Shown piece by piece: positions 1-9,448 of a DNA stretch of 46,280 bases. Each line of letters opens with the position of its first letter. The first letter of the stretch is position 1. A program made the translations under genes and the position numbers. The notes beneath the pieces are model-generated. The model saw nothing but the letters and a program-made list of their open reading frames with translations. It was not told the DNA's origin and did not search any database. Origin of the DNA: Gammaproteobacteria bacterium (GTDB taxonomy: Bacteria; Pseudomonadota; Gammaproteobacteria; Burkholderiales; Gallionellaceae); assembly GCA_018820925.1 (NCBI GenBank), contig JAHJNJ010000033.1, positions 1 through 46,280 on the forward strand, in the 5' to 3' direction.

Positions 1-804
1 CGCTTCTTCAGCGGTCTTGATCAGTCCCATGCGCAACGCACCCGCCACACGGATCTTCTCAAACCGTGCCAGTGCGGCCGGGTCGGTATTGATGGCTTCA
101 CGCAGTTCGGTACCGGTGTAACCGATATCCTTTGCATTCACGAACACGGTCGGGATGCCGGCGGTGATCATGGTGGCCTTGAAGGTGCCGACACCCGGCA
201 CTTCCAGATCGTCGACCAGATTACCGGTGGGGAACAGGCTGCCGCCTTCTTCACTGTCGTCGGAGGGATCCATGAAATCCAGCACGATCTCGGCTGCCGG
301 GAAGGTCACGCCATCCAGCTCGAAATCACCGGTCTCCTGCACCTGACCGTTGCTGACTGGCACATGGGCGATGATGGTTTTGCTGATGTTGGCCTGCCAG
401 ATGCGCACGGTGCAGACGCCATCTTTAAGACGTGCGGCATCGATGTATCCGGCATGGATCGCGAAAGCGCCCGCGCCCGTGGAGAGGTTGCCGCAGTTGC
501 CGCTCCAGTCGACGAAGTCCTTGTCGATGGAGACCTGGCCGTAGAGGTAGTCCACATCATGGCCGGGGCGAGTGCTCTTTGACAGGATCACGCACTTGCT
601 GGTACTGGAGGTCGCGCCGCCCATGCCGTCGATCTGCGCGGCATAAGGGTCGGGGCTACCGATCACGCGCTGGAACAATTTGTCGCGCGCCTTGCCGGGG
701 GCCTGTGCCGCCTTCGGCAAATCTTCCAGCCGGAAGAACACGCCTTTCGATGTGCCGCCGCGCATATAGGTGGCGGGGATTTTGATTTGTGGGGCTTGCG
801 ACAT
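1..804 (-). CDS. prpF: PrpF, 2-methylaconitate cis-trans isomerase (C-terminus cut by window edge)
   Basis: PrpF isomerises the aconitate product that AcnD makes from 2-methylcitrate, so the AcnD/PrpF pair replaces PrpD in the propionate-degrading methylcitrate cycle in the cytoplasm. Translation gives 268 residues starting MSQAPQIKIPATYMRGGTSK; the MRGGTSKG segment and the later DWSGNCGNLSTGAGAF segment are typical of the PrpF/diaminopimelate-epimerase-like fold. Family members are near 390-400 residues, so roughly 125 C-terminal residues lie beyond position 1. The start is set by GGAGG seven bases upstream of the ATG at 804. It is the last visible gene of the prp operon, 163 bp after acnD, with a palindromic repeat pair between them. 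The identification is firm because of the context and motif. Confidence 0.93.
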   Translation of the reverse strand, partial: MSQAPQIKIPATYMRGGTSKGVFFRLEDLPKAAQAPGKARDKLFQRVIGSPDPYAAQIDGMGGATSSTSKCVILSKSTRPGHDVDYLYGQVSIDKDFVDWSGNCGNLSTGAGAFAIHAGYIDAARLKDGVCTVRIWQANISKTIIAHVPVSNGQVQETGDFELDGVTFPAAEIVLDFMDPSDDSEEGGSLFPTGNLVDDLEVPGVGTFKATMITAGIPTVFVNAKDIGYTGTELREAINTDPAALARFEKIRVAGALRMGLIKTAEEA

Positions 805-831
805 TAGAACGCCTCCAACATTCGTCCAAAG

Positions 832-934
832 CCCTTCTCCCTCTGGGAGAAGGGTTGGGATGAGGGTGTACGTATCTTGCAGCGCGCTGATCTTAAAGCC
901 TCCCTCACCCTAACCCTCTCCCAGGGGGAGAGGG
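832..934. repeat. Palindromic repeat pair (CCCTCTCCC / GGGAGAGGG type)
   Basis: Two hairpins, CCCTTCTCCCTCTGGGAGAAGGG and CCCTCTCCCAGGGGGAGAGGG in abbreviated form, lie in opposite orientation and are joined by matching GGGATGAGGG / CCCTCACCC arms. The whole unit is a large imperfect palindrome between acnD and prpF. The same family occurs at 23054-23164. It resembles REP/BIME elements; a role in transcript stability between acnD and prpF is inference. Confidence 0.75.
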
Positions 935-967
935 AATCAGGGCGCACGCACGAATTGCTGTTGCTCA

Positions 968-3574
968 TCATGCCGCTCCTTCGAGGAAGTCCTGCGCAAA
1001 GCGTTGCAGTACACCGCCCGCGTTGTAGACGCGCACTTCGGCGGCGGTATCCAGACGACAGGTGACGGGGATGCGCACCGTCTCGCCATTCTTGCGGTGC
1101 ATGACCACAACCAAATCAGCGCGCGGCGCGATGTCGCCTTCCACGTCGTAAGTCTCGGTACCGTCGATGGCGTAAGTCTTGCGCGTATCGCCCGCCTTGA
1201 ACTCCAGCGGCAGCACGCCCATGCCGACCAGATTGGTGCGGTGGATGCGCTCGAAACCTTCCGCGACGATGGCTTCCACACCGGCCAGACGCACGCCTTT
1301 GGCCGCCCAGTCGCGCGAAGAACCCTGTCCGTAGTCGGCTCCGGCCACGATGATGAGGTTCTGCTTGCGCTCCATGTAGGTCTCGATGGCTTCCCACATA
1401 CGCATCACCTTGCCCTCCGGCTCGACACGGGCCAGAGAACCCTTTTTCACTTCACCATCGATCACAGCCATTTCATTGACCAACTGCGGATTGGCAAAGG
1501 TGGCGCGCTGTGCGGTGAGGTGGTCGCCGCGATGCGTCGCGTAGGAATTGAAGTCCTCTTCCGGCAGGCCCATCTTCGCCAGGTATTCACCGGCGGCAGA
1601 GTCGAGCAGGATCGCGTTCGAGGGCGACAGGTGGTCGGTGGTGATGTTGTCCGGCAAGACTGCGAGCGGACGCATCCCTTTCATCGTGCGTTCACCGGCC
1701 AGTGCGCCTTCCCAATACGGCGGACGGCGGATGTAGGTGGACTGCGGACGCCAGTCGTACAAGGGGCTCTTCGCTGCTTCGATCACCCCAAGGTCGAACA
1801 TCGGGTTGTAGATCTGCTTGAACTGTTCCGGCTTCACGCTGGCAGCGACGATCGCGTCGATCTCTTCATCGGCAGGCCAGATGTCCTTCAGCGTGACCGG
1901 CTTGCCGGACTTGTCGGTGCCCAGTGCATCCTGCTCGATGTCGAAGCGCACCGTACCCGCGATCGCGTAAGCAACCACCAGTGGCGGGGAAGCCAAAAAG
2001 GCTTGCTTCGCATACGGGTGGATACGGCCGTCGAAGTTGCGGTTGCCGGACAGCACGGCGGTGGCGTACAGGTCGCGGTCTATGATCTCCTGCTGGATCT
2101 TGGGATCGAGTGCGCCGGACATGCCGTTACAGGTGGTGCAGGCGAATCCGACGATACCGAAGCCCAGCTTCTCCAGTTCGGTCAGCAGGCCAGCCTCTTT
2201 CAGGTACAGCTCGGCCACTTTGGAACCGGGCGCGAAAGAAGTCTTGACCCAAGGCTTGCGCAGCAGACCCAGTGCGTTGGCTTTCTTCGCCAGCAACGCG
2301 GCAGCAACCACGTTGCGCGGATTGGAGGTGTTGGTGCAGGAAGTGATGGCCGCGATGATCACTGCGCCATCCGGCATCAGACCCTGCGCTTCTTCAGTCT
2401 TGCCTGCTGCCAGCTTGGCTTCGTCGGCGATGCCGCGTTCATGCAGCGCAGACGTTGGCAGACGACGGTGCGGATTGGACGGGCCGGCCATGTTGCGCAC
2501 CACGCTGGACAGATCGAATTCCAGCACGCGCTCGTAATCGGCGGCAACCATCTGTTCCGCCCACAAGCCGGTGGTCTTGGCGTAGTTTTCCACCAGGGCG
2601 ACCTGCTCGGGCTCACGTCCGGTCAGCTTCAGGTAGGTGATGGTCTGCGCGTCGATGTAGAACAACGCTGCCGTCGCGCCGTATTCCGGACACATGTTGG
2701 AGATGGTCGCGCGGTCGCCGATGGTGAGGCTGTCCGCGCCTGCACCGAAGAATTCGACCCAGGCACCGACCACTTTTTCTTTGCGCAAAAACTCGGTCAG
2801 CGCCAGCACGATGTCGGTGGCAGTGATGCCGGGCTGACGCTTGCCCACCAGCTTCACACCGACGATGTCCGGCAGGCGCATCATGGAAGGCAGACCCAGC
2901 ATCACGGTTTCCGCTTCCAGACCGCCAACACCAATCGCGATCACGCCCAGAGCATCGACATGCGGCGTGTGCGAGTCGGTGCCCACGCAGGTATCGGGGA
3001 AGGCGACACCATCGCGCGCCTGGATCACCGGCGACATCTTCTCCAGATTGATCTGATGCATGATGCCGTTACCCGCCGGGATCACATCCACGTTCTTGAA
3101 CGCAGTCTTGGTCCACTCGATGAAGTGGAAGCGGTCTTCGTTGCGGCGGTCCTCGATCTCGCGGTTCTTGCGGAAGGCATCCTTGTCGAAACCGGCGGCT
3201 TCCACCGCCAGCGAGTGATCGACGATCAACTGCGTCGGCACCACCGGGTTGACCAAGGCAGGATCGCCGCCCTGGTCGGCGATCGCGTCACGCAGACCGG
3301 CGAGGTCCACCAAGGCGGTCTGGCCGAGGATGTCGTGGCACACCACGCGCGCGGGATACCACGGGAAATCGAGGTCGCTCTTGCGTTCGATCAACTGTTT
3401 CAGCGCATCGGTCAACGCTTCCGGCTCGCAGCGGCGCACCAGTTGTTCGGCCAGCACTTTGGAAGTGTAGGGCAGTTTGGCATAAGCGCCGGGCTGGATG
3501 GCTTCGACGGCCGCACGGGTGTCGAAGTAATCCAGTTTGGTTCCGGCTAAAGGTTTGCGGTATTGGGTGTTCAT
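968..3574 (-). CDS. acnD: AcnD, Fe/S-dependent 2-methylisocitrate/2-methylcitrate dehydratase
   Basis: This aconitase-family [4Fe-4S] enzyme dehydrates 2-methylcitrate in the methylcitrate cycle and needs PrpF as a partner. The protein is 868 residues, the usual AcnD length. Cluster cysteines are visible at about C413 (SCTNTSNP) and C479/C482 (FACTTCNG), and a C-terminal swivel domain contains YGQGSSRDWAAKG. The start at 3574 (MNTQYRKPLAG) was chosen because the longer frame, beginning at 3664, would add 30 residues encoded by a dispersed palindrome. It lies 118 bp downstream of prpC and upstream of prpF on the same strand. A generic aconitase A is the alternative, but the neighbours prpC, prpB and prpF favour AcnD strongly. 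Confidence 0.95.
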   Translation of the reverse strand: MNTQYRKPLAGTKLDYFDTRAAVEAIQPGAYAKLPYTSKVLAEQLVRRCEPEALTDALKQLIERKSDLDFPWYPARVVCHDILGQTALVDLAGLRDAIADQGGDPALVNPVVPTQLIVDHSLAVEAAGFDKDAFRKNREIEDRRNEDRFHFIEWTKTAFKNVDVIPAGNGIMHQINLEKMSPVIQARDGVAFPDTCVGTDSHTPHVDALGVIAIGVGGLEAETVMLGLPSMMRLPDIVGVKLVGKRQPGITATDIVLALTEFLRKEKVVGAWVEFFGAGADSLTIGDRATISNMCPEYGATAALFYIDAQTITYLKLTGREPEQVALVENYAKTTGLWAEQMVAADYERVLEFDLSSVVRNMAGPSNPHRRLPTSALHERGIADEAKLAAGKTEEAQGLMPDGAVIIAAITSCTNTSNPRNVVAAALLAKKANALGLLRKPWVKTSFAPGSKVAELYLKEAGLLTELEKLGFGIVGFACTTCNGMSGALDPKIQQEIIDRDLYATAVLSGNRNFDGRIHPYAKQAFLASPPLVVAYAIAGTVRFDIEQDALGTDKSGKPVTLKDIWPADEEIDAIVAASVKPEQFKQIYNPMFDLGVIEAAKSPLYDWRPQSTYIRRPPYWEGALAGERTMKGMRPLAVLPDNITTDHLSPSNAILLDSAAGEYLAKMGLPEEDFNSYATHRGDHLTAQRATFANPQLVNEMAVIDGEVKKGSLARVEPEGKVMRMWEAIETYMERKQNLIIVAGADYGQGSSRDWAAKGVRLAGVEAIVAEGFERIHRTNLVGMGVLPLEFKAGDTRKTYAIDGTETYDVEGDIAPRADLVVVMHRKNGETVRIPVTCRLDTAAEVRVYNAGGVLQRFAQDFLEGAA

Positions 3575-3601
3575 AAAGTCCTTCAAAATCTTTTTTAGTC
3601 T

Positions 3602-3682
3602 GTAGGGTGGGCACATTTTTTTGTGCCCACGCTGTACGCAATGCGGGAAACCGCGTGGGCACAAAAAACGTGCCCACCCTAC
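3602..3682. repeat. Dispersed palindrome, GTAGGGTGGGCAC type, copy 1
   Basis: The arms GTAGGGTGGGCACATTTT and its complement ending GTGCCCACCCTAC enclose a short core with internal GTGCCCACGC / GCGTGGGCAC arms, so the 81-bp unit is a near-perfect long hairpin. It fills the prpC-acnD gap. Close copies are at 20432-20510, 45968-46052 and 46156-46240. Confidence 0.9.
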
Positions 3683-3692
3683 CTGTTATTGT

Positions 3693-4841
3693 CTAACGCT
3701 TTTCGATCGGTACCCATTTCAAATCATCCGGTCCGATGTAGTTCGCGCTCGGGCGGATGATCTTGCCGTCGGCGCGTTGTTCGATCACGTGTGCGCCCCA
3801 GCCGGTGGTGCGCGAGATGACGAACAGCGGGGTGAACATATTGGTCGGCACGCCCATCATGGCATACGACACGGCCGAGAACCAATCCAGGTTGGGGAAC
3901 ATTTTCTTCAGATCCCACATCACGCTTTCCAGTCTGGCGGCGATGTCGAACAGGCGCATGTCGCCTTTTTCTTCCGATAACTGTTTCGCCACGCGCTTGA
4001 TCACTTCATTGCGCGGATCGGAGATGGTGTAAACCGGGTGACCGAAACCGATGACGATTTCCTTGTTCTCGACGCGCTTGCGGATGTCGGCCTCGGCTTC
4101 GTCGGCATTCCTGTAACGGCTCTGGATGCGGTACGCTTCCTCGTTGGCGCCGCCATGCTTGGGGCCGCGCAACGCGCCGATCGCGCCGGTGATGCAGGAA
4201 TACAGATCGGAGTTGGTGCCCGCGATCACGCGCGCAGTGAAAGTTGAGGCGTTGAATTCATGCTCCGCGTACAGGATCAGCGAAGTGTGCATGGCTCGTA
4301 CCCAGGATGCCTTCGGTGCGGTGCCGTGCAGCAAATGCAGGAAGTGCCCGCCGATCGAGTCGTCGTCCGTTTCCACATTGATACGCTTGCCGCTGGTGCT
4401 GAAGTGGTACCAGTAAACCAGCATCGAGCCGAAGCTGGCCATCAGGCGGTCGAGCAGTTCGCGCGTTTTGGCGGGGTCGTGCGCTTCCGGTTCCTGTTCG
4501 ACCGTGCCGAGCACCGAGCAACCCGTGCGCATCACATCCATCGGGTGCGCATTTGCGGGGAGGGCTTCCAGCGCTTGCTTTACCGCCTGCGGCAGGCCGC
4601 GCATTGATCTCAGTTTGGCCTTGTAGGCCTTGAGTTGAGCGGCGGTGGGCAAAGCTTCATGGATCAGCAGGTAGGCGATTTCCTCGAATTCCGCCGATTC
4701 CGCGAAATCCAGAATATCGTAGCCGCGATAGTGCAGGTCGTTGCCGGTGCGCCCGACGGTACAGACCGCAGTGTTGCCGGCGACGGTGCCGGAAAGTGCA
4801 ACGGATTTTTTCGGTTTGAATGCAGTAGCTTCTTCTGCCAT
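3693..4841 (-). CDS. prpC: PrpC, 2-methylcitrate synthase
   Basis: PrpC condenses propionyl-CoA with oxaloacetate to give 2-methylcitrate, the entry step of the pathway. The 382-residue protein has the citrate-synthase-family histidines in AEHEFNAST (H194), PKHGGANEE (H229) and GFGHPVY (H268), and its length fits the short PrpC/type II class rather than the roughly 430-residue housekeeping citrate synthase. The ATG at 4841 sits behind AGGAG. It follows prpB by 24 bp on the same strand, so it is almost certainly cotranscribed. Ordinary citrate synthase is the only serious alternative, and the operon argues against it. Confidence 0.95.
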   Translation of the reverse strand: MAEEATAFKPKKSVALSGTVAGNTAVCTVGRTGNDLHYRGYDILDFAESAEFEEIAYLLIHEALPTAAQLKAYKAKLRSMRGLPQAVKQALEALPANAHPMDVMRTGCSVLGTVEQEPEAHDPAKTRELLDRLMASFGSMLVYWYHFSTSGKRINVETDDDSIGGHFLHLLHGTAPKASWVRAMHTSLILYAEHEFNASTFTARVIAGTNSDLYSCITGAIGALRGPKHGGANEEAYRIQSRYRNADEAEADIRKRVENKEIVIGFGHPVYTISDPRNEVIKRVAKQLSEEKGDMRLFDIAARLESVMWDLKKMFPNLDWFSAVSYAMMGVPTNMFTPLFVISRTTGWGAHVIEQRADGKIIRPSANYIGPDDLKWVPIEKR

Positions 4842-4865
4842 GACTTTCTCCTATAACAAAATTTG

Positions 4866-5747
4866 TTACTCGGCGCCTTTCTCTGCGAACAGGCGATCAA
4901 GTTGCTGCTCATAAGCGTGATAGCCGAGATAATCGTAAAGTTCCATGCGCGGTTGCATCTCCGCGATGACGTTCTTTTGCGAACCGTCCTTGAGAATATG
5001 CTGGTAGACGTTCAACGCCGCCTTGCTCATGGCGCGGAAAGCCGAGAGCGGATACAGCACCAGCTTGACGCCCACGCCGGCCAGTTCCTCTGTGGTGTAC
5101 AGCGGAGTGGCGCCGAATTCGGTGATGTTCGCCAGCACCGGCACATGCACGGCTTTGGTGAACTCGGTGTATTGCTCCAGTTTGGTCATTGCTTCCGGGA
5201 AAATCATGTCGGCACCGGCTTCGACGCAGGCCTGTGCGCGGTCGATGGCACTCTGCATGCCCTCCACGGCCAGCGCATCGGTGCGCGCCATGATCACGAA
5301 GCTGGCATCTGTGCGCGCATCCACGGCCGCCTTGATGCGGTCCGTCATCTCGCCCTGGCTCACGATGGCCTTGTTGGGGCGGTGGCCGCAACGCTTCTGC
5401 ATCACCTGGTCTTCAATGTGAAATCCTGCTGCACCGGACTGTGCGATCTCGCGCGTGGCGCGCGCGATGTTGAAAGCGCCGCCCCAGCCGGTATCGATGT
5501 CCACCAGCAGTGGCAGGTCGCTCACGGCAGTGATACGGCGCGCGTCTTCGCACACATCGTGCAAGGTCGTGATGCCGAGATCGGGAATGCCCAGCGAAGA
5601 AGCTGCCACACCGCCGCCGGATAAGTACAAAGCCTTGTGCCCTGTCTTCTGCGCGAGGATGGCGCAATAGGCGGTGACGGCACCGACGACTTGCAGGGGA
5701 TGGTTATCTGCTACGGCTTGGCGCAGTTTTTGGCCGGGTGTATTCAT
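4866..5747 (-). CDS. prpB: PrpB, 2-methylisocitrate lyase
   Basis: PrpB cleaves 2-methylisocitrate to pyruvate and succinate, the last step of the methylcitrate cycle. The 293-residue protein has the family KRCGH motif at residues 118-122, with catalytic C120, and DIDTGWGG and IEDQ segments of the isocitrate-lyase/PEP-mutase TIM barrel. Its length is standard for PrpB. The start MNTPGQKLR at 5747 follows AAGGGAG. It is the first enzyme gene after the gntR regulator (42 bp gap), then prpC, acnD and prpF. Confidence 0.95.
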   Translation of the reverse strand: MNTPGQKLRQAVADNHPLQVVGAVTAYCAILAQKTGHKALYLSGGGVAASSLGIPDLGITTLHDVCEDARRITAVSDLPLLVDIDTGWGGAFNIARATREIAQSGAAGFHIEDQVMQKRCGHRPNKAIVSQGEMTDRIKAAVDARTDASFVIMARTDALAVEGMQSAIDRAQACVEAGADMIFPEAMTKLEQYTEFTKAVHVPVLANITEFGATPLYTTEELAGVGVKLVLYPLSAFRAMSKAALNVYQHILKDGSQKNVIAEMQPRMELYDYLGYHAYEQQLDRLFAEKGAE

Positions 5748-5789
5748 GCGTGCTCCCTTTTTACAAAATCGTTTATTGGGCTTTGCAGG

Positions 5790-6482
5790 TCAGGCCTGGG
5801 TCTGACCTGACTCTTCTTTATCAATCATTTCGCTGATACTGTGCCATGCGCCGTGAATATGACGACGCATCAGTATTTCGGCCAACTCGCCGTCGCGTTG
5901 TGCCAGCGCCTCGACGATCTGGCGATGCTGGTTCAAGGCGGGCTTGGTGCGCTGCGCGTTGCGGCTGGTACGGTAGCGGCACATGCGCAGCAACTGGTAT
6001 TGCTCGCTGCCGAGCAGATTCATCAGCATTTGGTTGCGACTGCCGCGCACGATCTGGTAATGGAAATCCAGGTCGCCTTCGCTTTGCGAGTACACCTTGC
6101 CACCCTGTTGTTCGATCTGTTGCTCATGCTGGTCGAGCAGCGCATTCAGTTGCGCGATCTCGCTGTCAGTCATTTCCTTGGCGGCGAGGCGGCAGGCCAT
6201 GCCTTCCAGCGTCTCGCGCACCGCGTAGAGGTCGGAGAGCGTCTTGCGATCCAGCACCACCACGCGCGCGCCCGCGTTGGGAATGCGCTTCACCAGGCGC
6301 ATGCCTTCCAGATGACGCAAGGCTTCGCGCAACGGGCCGCGGCCCATGCCGAAACGTTCGGCCAGTTCCGCCTCGTTCAATTTCTGGCCCTGGGCCAGTT
6401 CGCCGGTGACAATGCTTTGGGCCAGACGATGCGTTGCCACGTCGGCCAGGGTGCTTTGTTCAGGAACTTCGATGGGCATCAT
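5790..6482 (-). CDS. GntR/FadR-family (FCD domain) regulator of the prp operon
   Basis: The 230-residue protein has an N-terminal winged helix (about residues 20-75, including LNEAELAERFGMGRGPLREAL) followed by an all-helical FCD ligand-binding domain (about 90-215). FadR-subfamily regulators bind TNGTNNACNA-like dyads and respond to small organic acids or acyl-CoAs. It stands first in the prp operon, so it probably senses a propionate metabolite and controls the operon, itself included. The ATG at 6482 is followed at once by a second ATG at 6479; neither has a strong ribosome-binding site. A dyad with the expected spacing lies 8-21 bases upstream of the start. The effector is not deducible from sequence. 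This differs from the sigma-54-dependent PrpR of enterobacteria. Confidence 0.88.
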   Translation of the reverse strand: MMPIEVPEQSTLADVATHRLAQSIVTGELAQGQKLNEAELAERFGMGRGPLREALRHLEGMRLVKRIPNAGARVVVLDRKTLSDLYAVRETLEGMACRLAAKEMTDSEIAQLNALLDQHEQQIEQQGGKVYSQSEGDLDFHYQIVRGSRNQMLMNLLGSEQYQLLRMCRYRTSRNAQRTKPALNQHRQIVEALAQRDGELAEILMRRHIHGAWHSISEMIDKEESGQTQA

Positions 6483-6490
6483 TCAATCTC

Positions 6491-6504
6491 GATTGTCGAC
6501 AATC
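6491..6504. promoter_or_regulatory. Candidate GntR operator 1
   Basis: GATTGTCGACAATC is a perfect 14-bp palindrome immediately upstream of the gntR start, with the TNGTNNACNA core expected for FadR-subfamily regulators. Binding here could block transcription or initiation of the regulator and prp genes. This is inferred from motif and position. Confidence 0.6.
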
Positions 6505-6554
6505 CGTGGCAATACTAGCATCAAAAACCCGAATAAGTGCAAAGAATTTGTAAT

Positions 6555-6566
6555 TATGTCGACATA
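6555..6566. promoter_or_regulatory. Candidate GntR operator 2
   Basis: TATGTCGACATA is a perfect 12-bp palindrome sharing the TGTCGACA core with the dyad at 6491-6504; the two centres are 63 bp apart, six helical turns. A further degenerate site, ATTGTCGACC, lies at 6645-6654. The 371-bp gap 6483-6853 holds these sites and no supported gene. Confidence 0.5.
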
Positions 6567-6853
6567 GCAGGGTGGTTTGTTCGGCGCACGCGATTGTTTT
6601 TCATGCGGATTCCTGTGCGGTTGTGCAGGAATTCGGGGGGGGATATTGTCGACCGATGCCGGAATATTGGCATGGAACCCAAAAAGAATCCGCTGACAAT
6701 CGTCGGCAAGCTGCGCATCCAAGTTGGATGCAGAACACTTTGTTGCTCGACGAACCAGGGTTGAAGTTTGCGCGTGCCAGCGCAAGATTAAAAAATGCAT
6801 CATGCAGGAGTTGCCGCCAAGGGCAGACAGCAAACCCTGTCTCGCCTTTACAT

Positions 6854-7750
6854 TCAGGCCAGATTACCTTCTGCGATATAGCGGTAGACCAGTCCCTTCA
6901 GCCAGAGAGCATCTGTAGCGGAGATATCGCGGAAGGCAATGCCATATTCCAGCAGGTTGCTTTCGGTCTCCAAACCGGCTTGCGGCATATGCAAATGAAC
7001 ATGCAGGATCGCGGCCTGCAGATTCAGTGTCGTCTCCAGTTCATCCATGGTGGCATGGAACGAAAGCAGCAAGGTGTTGCCCGGTTCGCCCATCGTGGGC
7101 ATTGCGTGGAGTTGCGCGCCATCCGGACTGAGATTGACGATGCGCACGGCTTCGTGCGCCCCCTGCGCACTGGTTACGGTGGCACTGAGGTTCACTCTTG
7201 CCCAAGGTGATTTGCGCAGCTTTTGCGTGCGCACCTCGGCGGGATATTCCAGATGCATGTAATGAACGGGGCTGATGCACAAACGCTGGATCGAAGTCTC
7301 AAACACATGGATATTGCTGCCGGTCACCATGCGCACTTCCATCTGTTCCCCATCCGCGAGGATGAGCGGGATACCGGCGACCATCGGCGTCGTCACCAGA
7401 ATGCTTTGGTTCTTGATGTGGCCGATCAGGCGGACGGAATAATAGGCTTGCAGGTTCCGGTTCAGCAGGCGCAGTTGCACCAGTTTGCCCACCTGCGGTT
7501 TGATGCCGGCAGGCGGAAAGGGCCCGCCCGGAGCGATCTTCCTGAATTCGCCCCAGTCTCCCGTCTCATGGGTTTGCGGCGGCGCATCCATGTCGCGCAG
7601 CAAACCTGCGGCGAGCAGATTCCCCAGTTGTTCGCGACTAGTCACCATCTCGCCGCGCGCAAATACGATATAACCGCTATGGTCATATATACGCCAGGGC
7701 AAAGGCTTGCCCAGCGGGATATCTTCGACAGGTACGGGCTGGAGGTTCAT
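6854..7750 (-). CDS. PilZ-domain (YcgR-like) c-di-GMP-binding protein
   Basis: The 298-residue protein looks like a YcgR-type receptor: a flagellar-brake-like beta domain (about 85-165) followed by a PilZ domain (about 170-290). The c-di-GMP-binding features are arginines around R174-R179 (RTQKLRK) and NLSPDGA at 206-212, matching the D/NxSxxG signature. An extra N-terminal segment of about 80 residues precedes the YcgR part. Such proteins adjust flagellar motor or surface behaviour in response to c-di-GMP, but no flagellar gene is in view, so the target is unknown. It follows hpf by 52 bp on the same strand. No transmembrane segment is evident, so it is probably cytoplasmic. Confidence 0.8.
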   Translation of the reverse strand: MNLQPVPVEDIPLGKPLPWRIYDHSGYIVFARGEMVTSREQLGNLLAAGLLRDMDAPPQTHETGDWGEFRKIAPGGPFPPAGIKPQVGKLVQLRLLNRNLQAYYSVRLIGHIKNQSILVTTPMVAGIPLILADGEQMEVRMVTGSNIHVFETSIQRLCISPVHYMHLEYPAEVRTQKLRKSPWARVNLSATVTSAQGAHEAVRIVNLSPDGAQLHAMPTMGEPGNTLLLSFHATMDELETTLNLQAAILHVHLHMPQAGLETESNLLEYGIAFRDISATDALWLKGLVYRYIAEGNLA

Positions 7751-7802
7751 GATGGCAGGTCCGCTACGGCTTCAGTGGATATCTTGCCGCAGCCGAATTT
7801 GT

Positions 7803-8153
7803 TTAACTTTCATTCATGCGTTTTGGTTCGTGCTTCTTGACAGCGCCGCGCAGTTTGCGCGCGTAGTCCTCAAGCTGGCGTTTGGCGACATCGAAAGCGT
7901 CGCGCAAGGCTACATAGGCATCTTCGGCGTGGTCGCGGTTAACCACGATTTCGCCGCCGGCAACGCCGATGTCGATGCGCACAGTGAACTGCTTACCCTG
8001 GTGTTGGTGCTTATGCGGTATTTCGACCACTACCCGGCACGACATGATGTGATCAAAGAACTCGTCGAGTTTTTTCGCCTTGTCGCGAATATGCTTTTCC
8101 AGCTCGTCCGAATGCTCGATATTGCGAATGGTGATTTGCAAAGGTATCTGCAT
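7803..8153 (-). CDS. hpf: HPF/RaiA-family ribosome hibernation factor (short form)
   Basis: The 116-residue protein begins MQIPLQITIRNIEHSDELE and has the beta-alpha-beta-beta-beta-alpha pattern of the S30AE family, which binds the 30S decoding region and silences or dimerises ribosomes in stationary phase. It lacks the C-terminal dimerisation domain of long HPF. A basic tail (KLRGAVKKHEPKR) is typical of proteins that lie along the 16S rRNA. It stands alone here rather than next to rpoN, where the housekeeping copy often sits, so it may be a second, stress-specific copy. The start at 8153 follows AAGGAAT. Confidence 0.87.
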   Translation of the reverse strand: MQIPLQITIRNIEHSDELEKHIRDKAKKLDEFFDHIMSCRVVVEIPHKHQHQGKQFTVRIDIGVAGGEIVVNRDHAEDAYVALRDAFDVAKRQLEDYARKLRGAVKKHEPKRMNES

Positions 8154-8279
8154 GAGTTATTCCTTAAGTTTGATTTTAACTAACGGCGGATGGGATGAAA
8201 GACTGGTGGTGTGATTGGTGAGATACGGCAGCCTCCTTGTGTTGTTGTATCAAAACGGACTCAGTGCCAGCTTTACCGT

Positions 8280-9377
8280 TCATTTGTTCGCATGCATCTG
8301 AACGGGGATCATGCGCGAACCGAATGGTTTTCCGAATTCGCCGAAACGTCCGGCGAGGGTTGTCCCGCACTCGGGGCAGGCGCCGTGCGGCGTGAGGTCG
8401 TAGTGGAGAATCTCATACCAGTCGCGCACCACGGCGGCGTGACGGCATTTCGGGCAATAAGTGGTGTCGCCTTCCGGGTCGTGCATGTTGCCGGTATAGA
8501 CGTAATGCAGGCCCGCATCCAGCGCGATGCGCCGGGCATTCTTGAGTGTGGAAGAAGGGGTCGGCGGCACATCCTGCATTTTCCAGTCCGGTTTGAAGGC
8601 AGTAAAGTGCAGCGGCACATCCGGTCCCAGTTCCTGCGCAACCCAGTTGCTCAGCGCCTTGAGCTCCGCATCCGAATCGTTGTAGCCGGGGATGAGGAGG
8701 GTAGTGATCTCCAGCCAGCAATCGGTTTCGTGATGCACGTAGGTCAGGTTGTCCAGTACCGGTTGCAGATGGCCGCCGCAAAGCTTGACGTAAAACGCTT
8801 CTTTGAAACTCTTGAGGTCGATGTTGGCCGCATCCATCTTCGCGTAGAACGCGCGTTTCGGCGCGTCGTGCAGATAGCCGGCGGTGACGGCGATGGTGCG
8901 GATGCCGAGCGCATGGCAGGCATCGGCCGTGTCGAGCGCGTATTCCAGGAAGACCACCGGATCGTTGTAGGTGAAGGCCACGCTCTTGCTGCCGTATTTT
9001 TTTGCCGCGCGGGCAATGTCCTCCGGTGAGGCGCTATCCATGAGCCGATCCATTTCGCGCGACTTGGAAATGTCCCAGTTCTGGCAGAATTTGCAGGCCA
9101 GATTGCATCCGGCGGTGCCGAAGGAAAATACGCTGGAGCCGGGATAAAAATGGTTGAGCGGTTTTTTTTCGACGGGGTCTATGCAGAAACCCGACGAACG
9201 GCCATAAGTGGTGAGTACCATCTGCCCGTCCACCATGCCCCGCACGAAGCACGAGCCGCGCTGACCCTCGTGCAGTTTGCAATCGCGCGGGCAGACATCG
9301 CACTGCAGGCGGCCATCGTCCAGTCTGTGCCAATATTTTGCCGGATGGCGTTCGTCGATGCCAATGGGTTCGTCCAT
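8280..9377 (-). CDS. amrS: AmmeMemoRadiSam-system radical SAM enzyme
   Basis: The protein carries the radical SAM motif CNLACKFC (C91, C95, C98) plus an N-terminal cysteine cluster (C26, C29, C33, C43) and a C-terminal zinc-ribbon-like set (CPKC and CPEC), the architecture of the AmmeMemoRadiSam/PflA-like family. These enzymes reductively cleave S-adenosylmethionine; the reaction of this family is not settled. The Memo and AMMECR1 companions are not in the window. Two consecutive ATGs at 9380 and 9377 follow AAAGGA; 9377 has the better spacing (365 residues). The frame stays open further upstream to 9653 but that would overlap the preceding gene. It lies 69 bp after the geranylgeranyl-reductase-like gene on the same strand. 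Confidence 0.88.
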   Translation of the reverse strand: MDEPIGIDERHPAKYWHRLDDGRLQCDVCPRDCKLHEGQRGSCFVRGMVDGQMVLTTYGRSSGFCIDPVEKKPLNHFYPGSSVFSFGTAGCNLACKFCQNWDISKSREMDRLMDSASPEDIARAAKKYGSKSVAFTYNDPVVFLEYALDTADACHALGIRTIAVTAGYLHDAPKRAFYAKMDAANIDLKSFKEAFYVKLCGGHLQPVLDNLTYVHHETDCWLEITTLLIPGYNDSDAELKALSNWVAQELGPDVPLHFTAFKPDWKMQDVPPTPSSTLKNARRIALDAGLHYVYTGNMHDPEGDTTYCPKCRHAAVVRDWYEILHYDLTPHGACPECGTTLAGRFGEFGKPFGSRMIPVQMHANK

Positions 9378-9448
9378 CATCCAATCCTTTCTTTCATTCG
9401 TTGCAGACGGTGAAACAAGCAACCCGGCGGCGCACGGATGTAACGTGT

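Noticed and set aside
1004-3550. 848-codon open frame opposite acnD
   Set aside because: It is the complement of a strongly coding, GC-rich gene; composition is His/Arg/Gly-rich and there are no family motifs.
3575-3664. N-terminal extension of AcnD by 30 residues
   Set aside because: The extra residues come from the dispersed palindrome and are absent from the family; MNTQYRKPL is the natural start.
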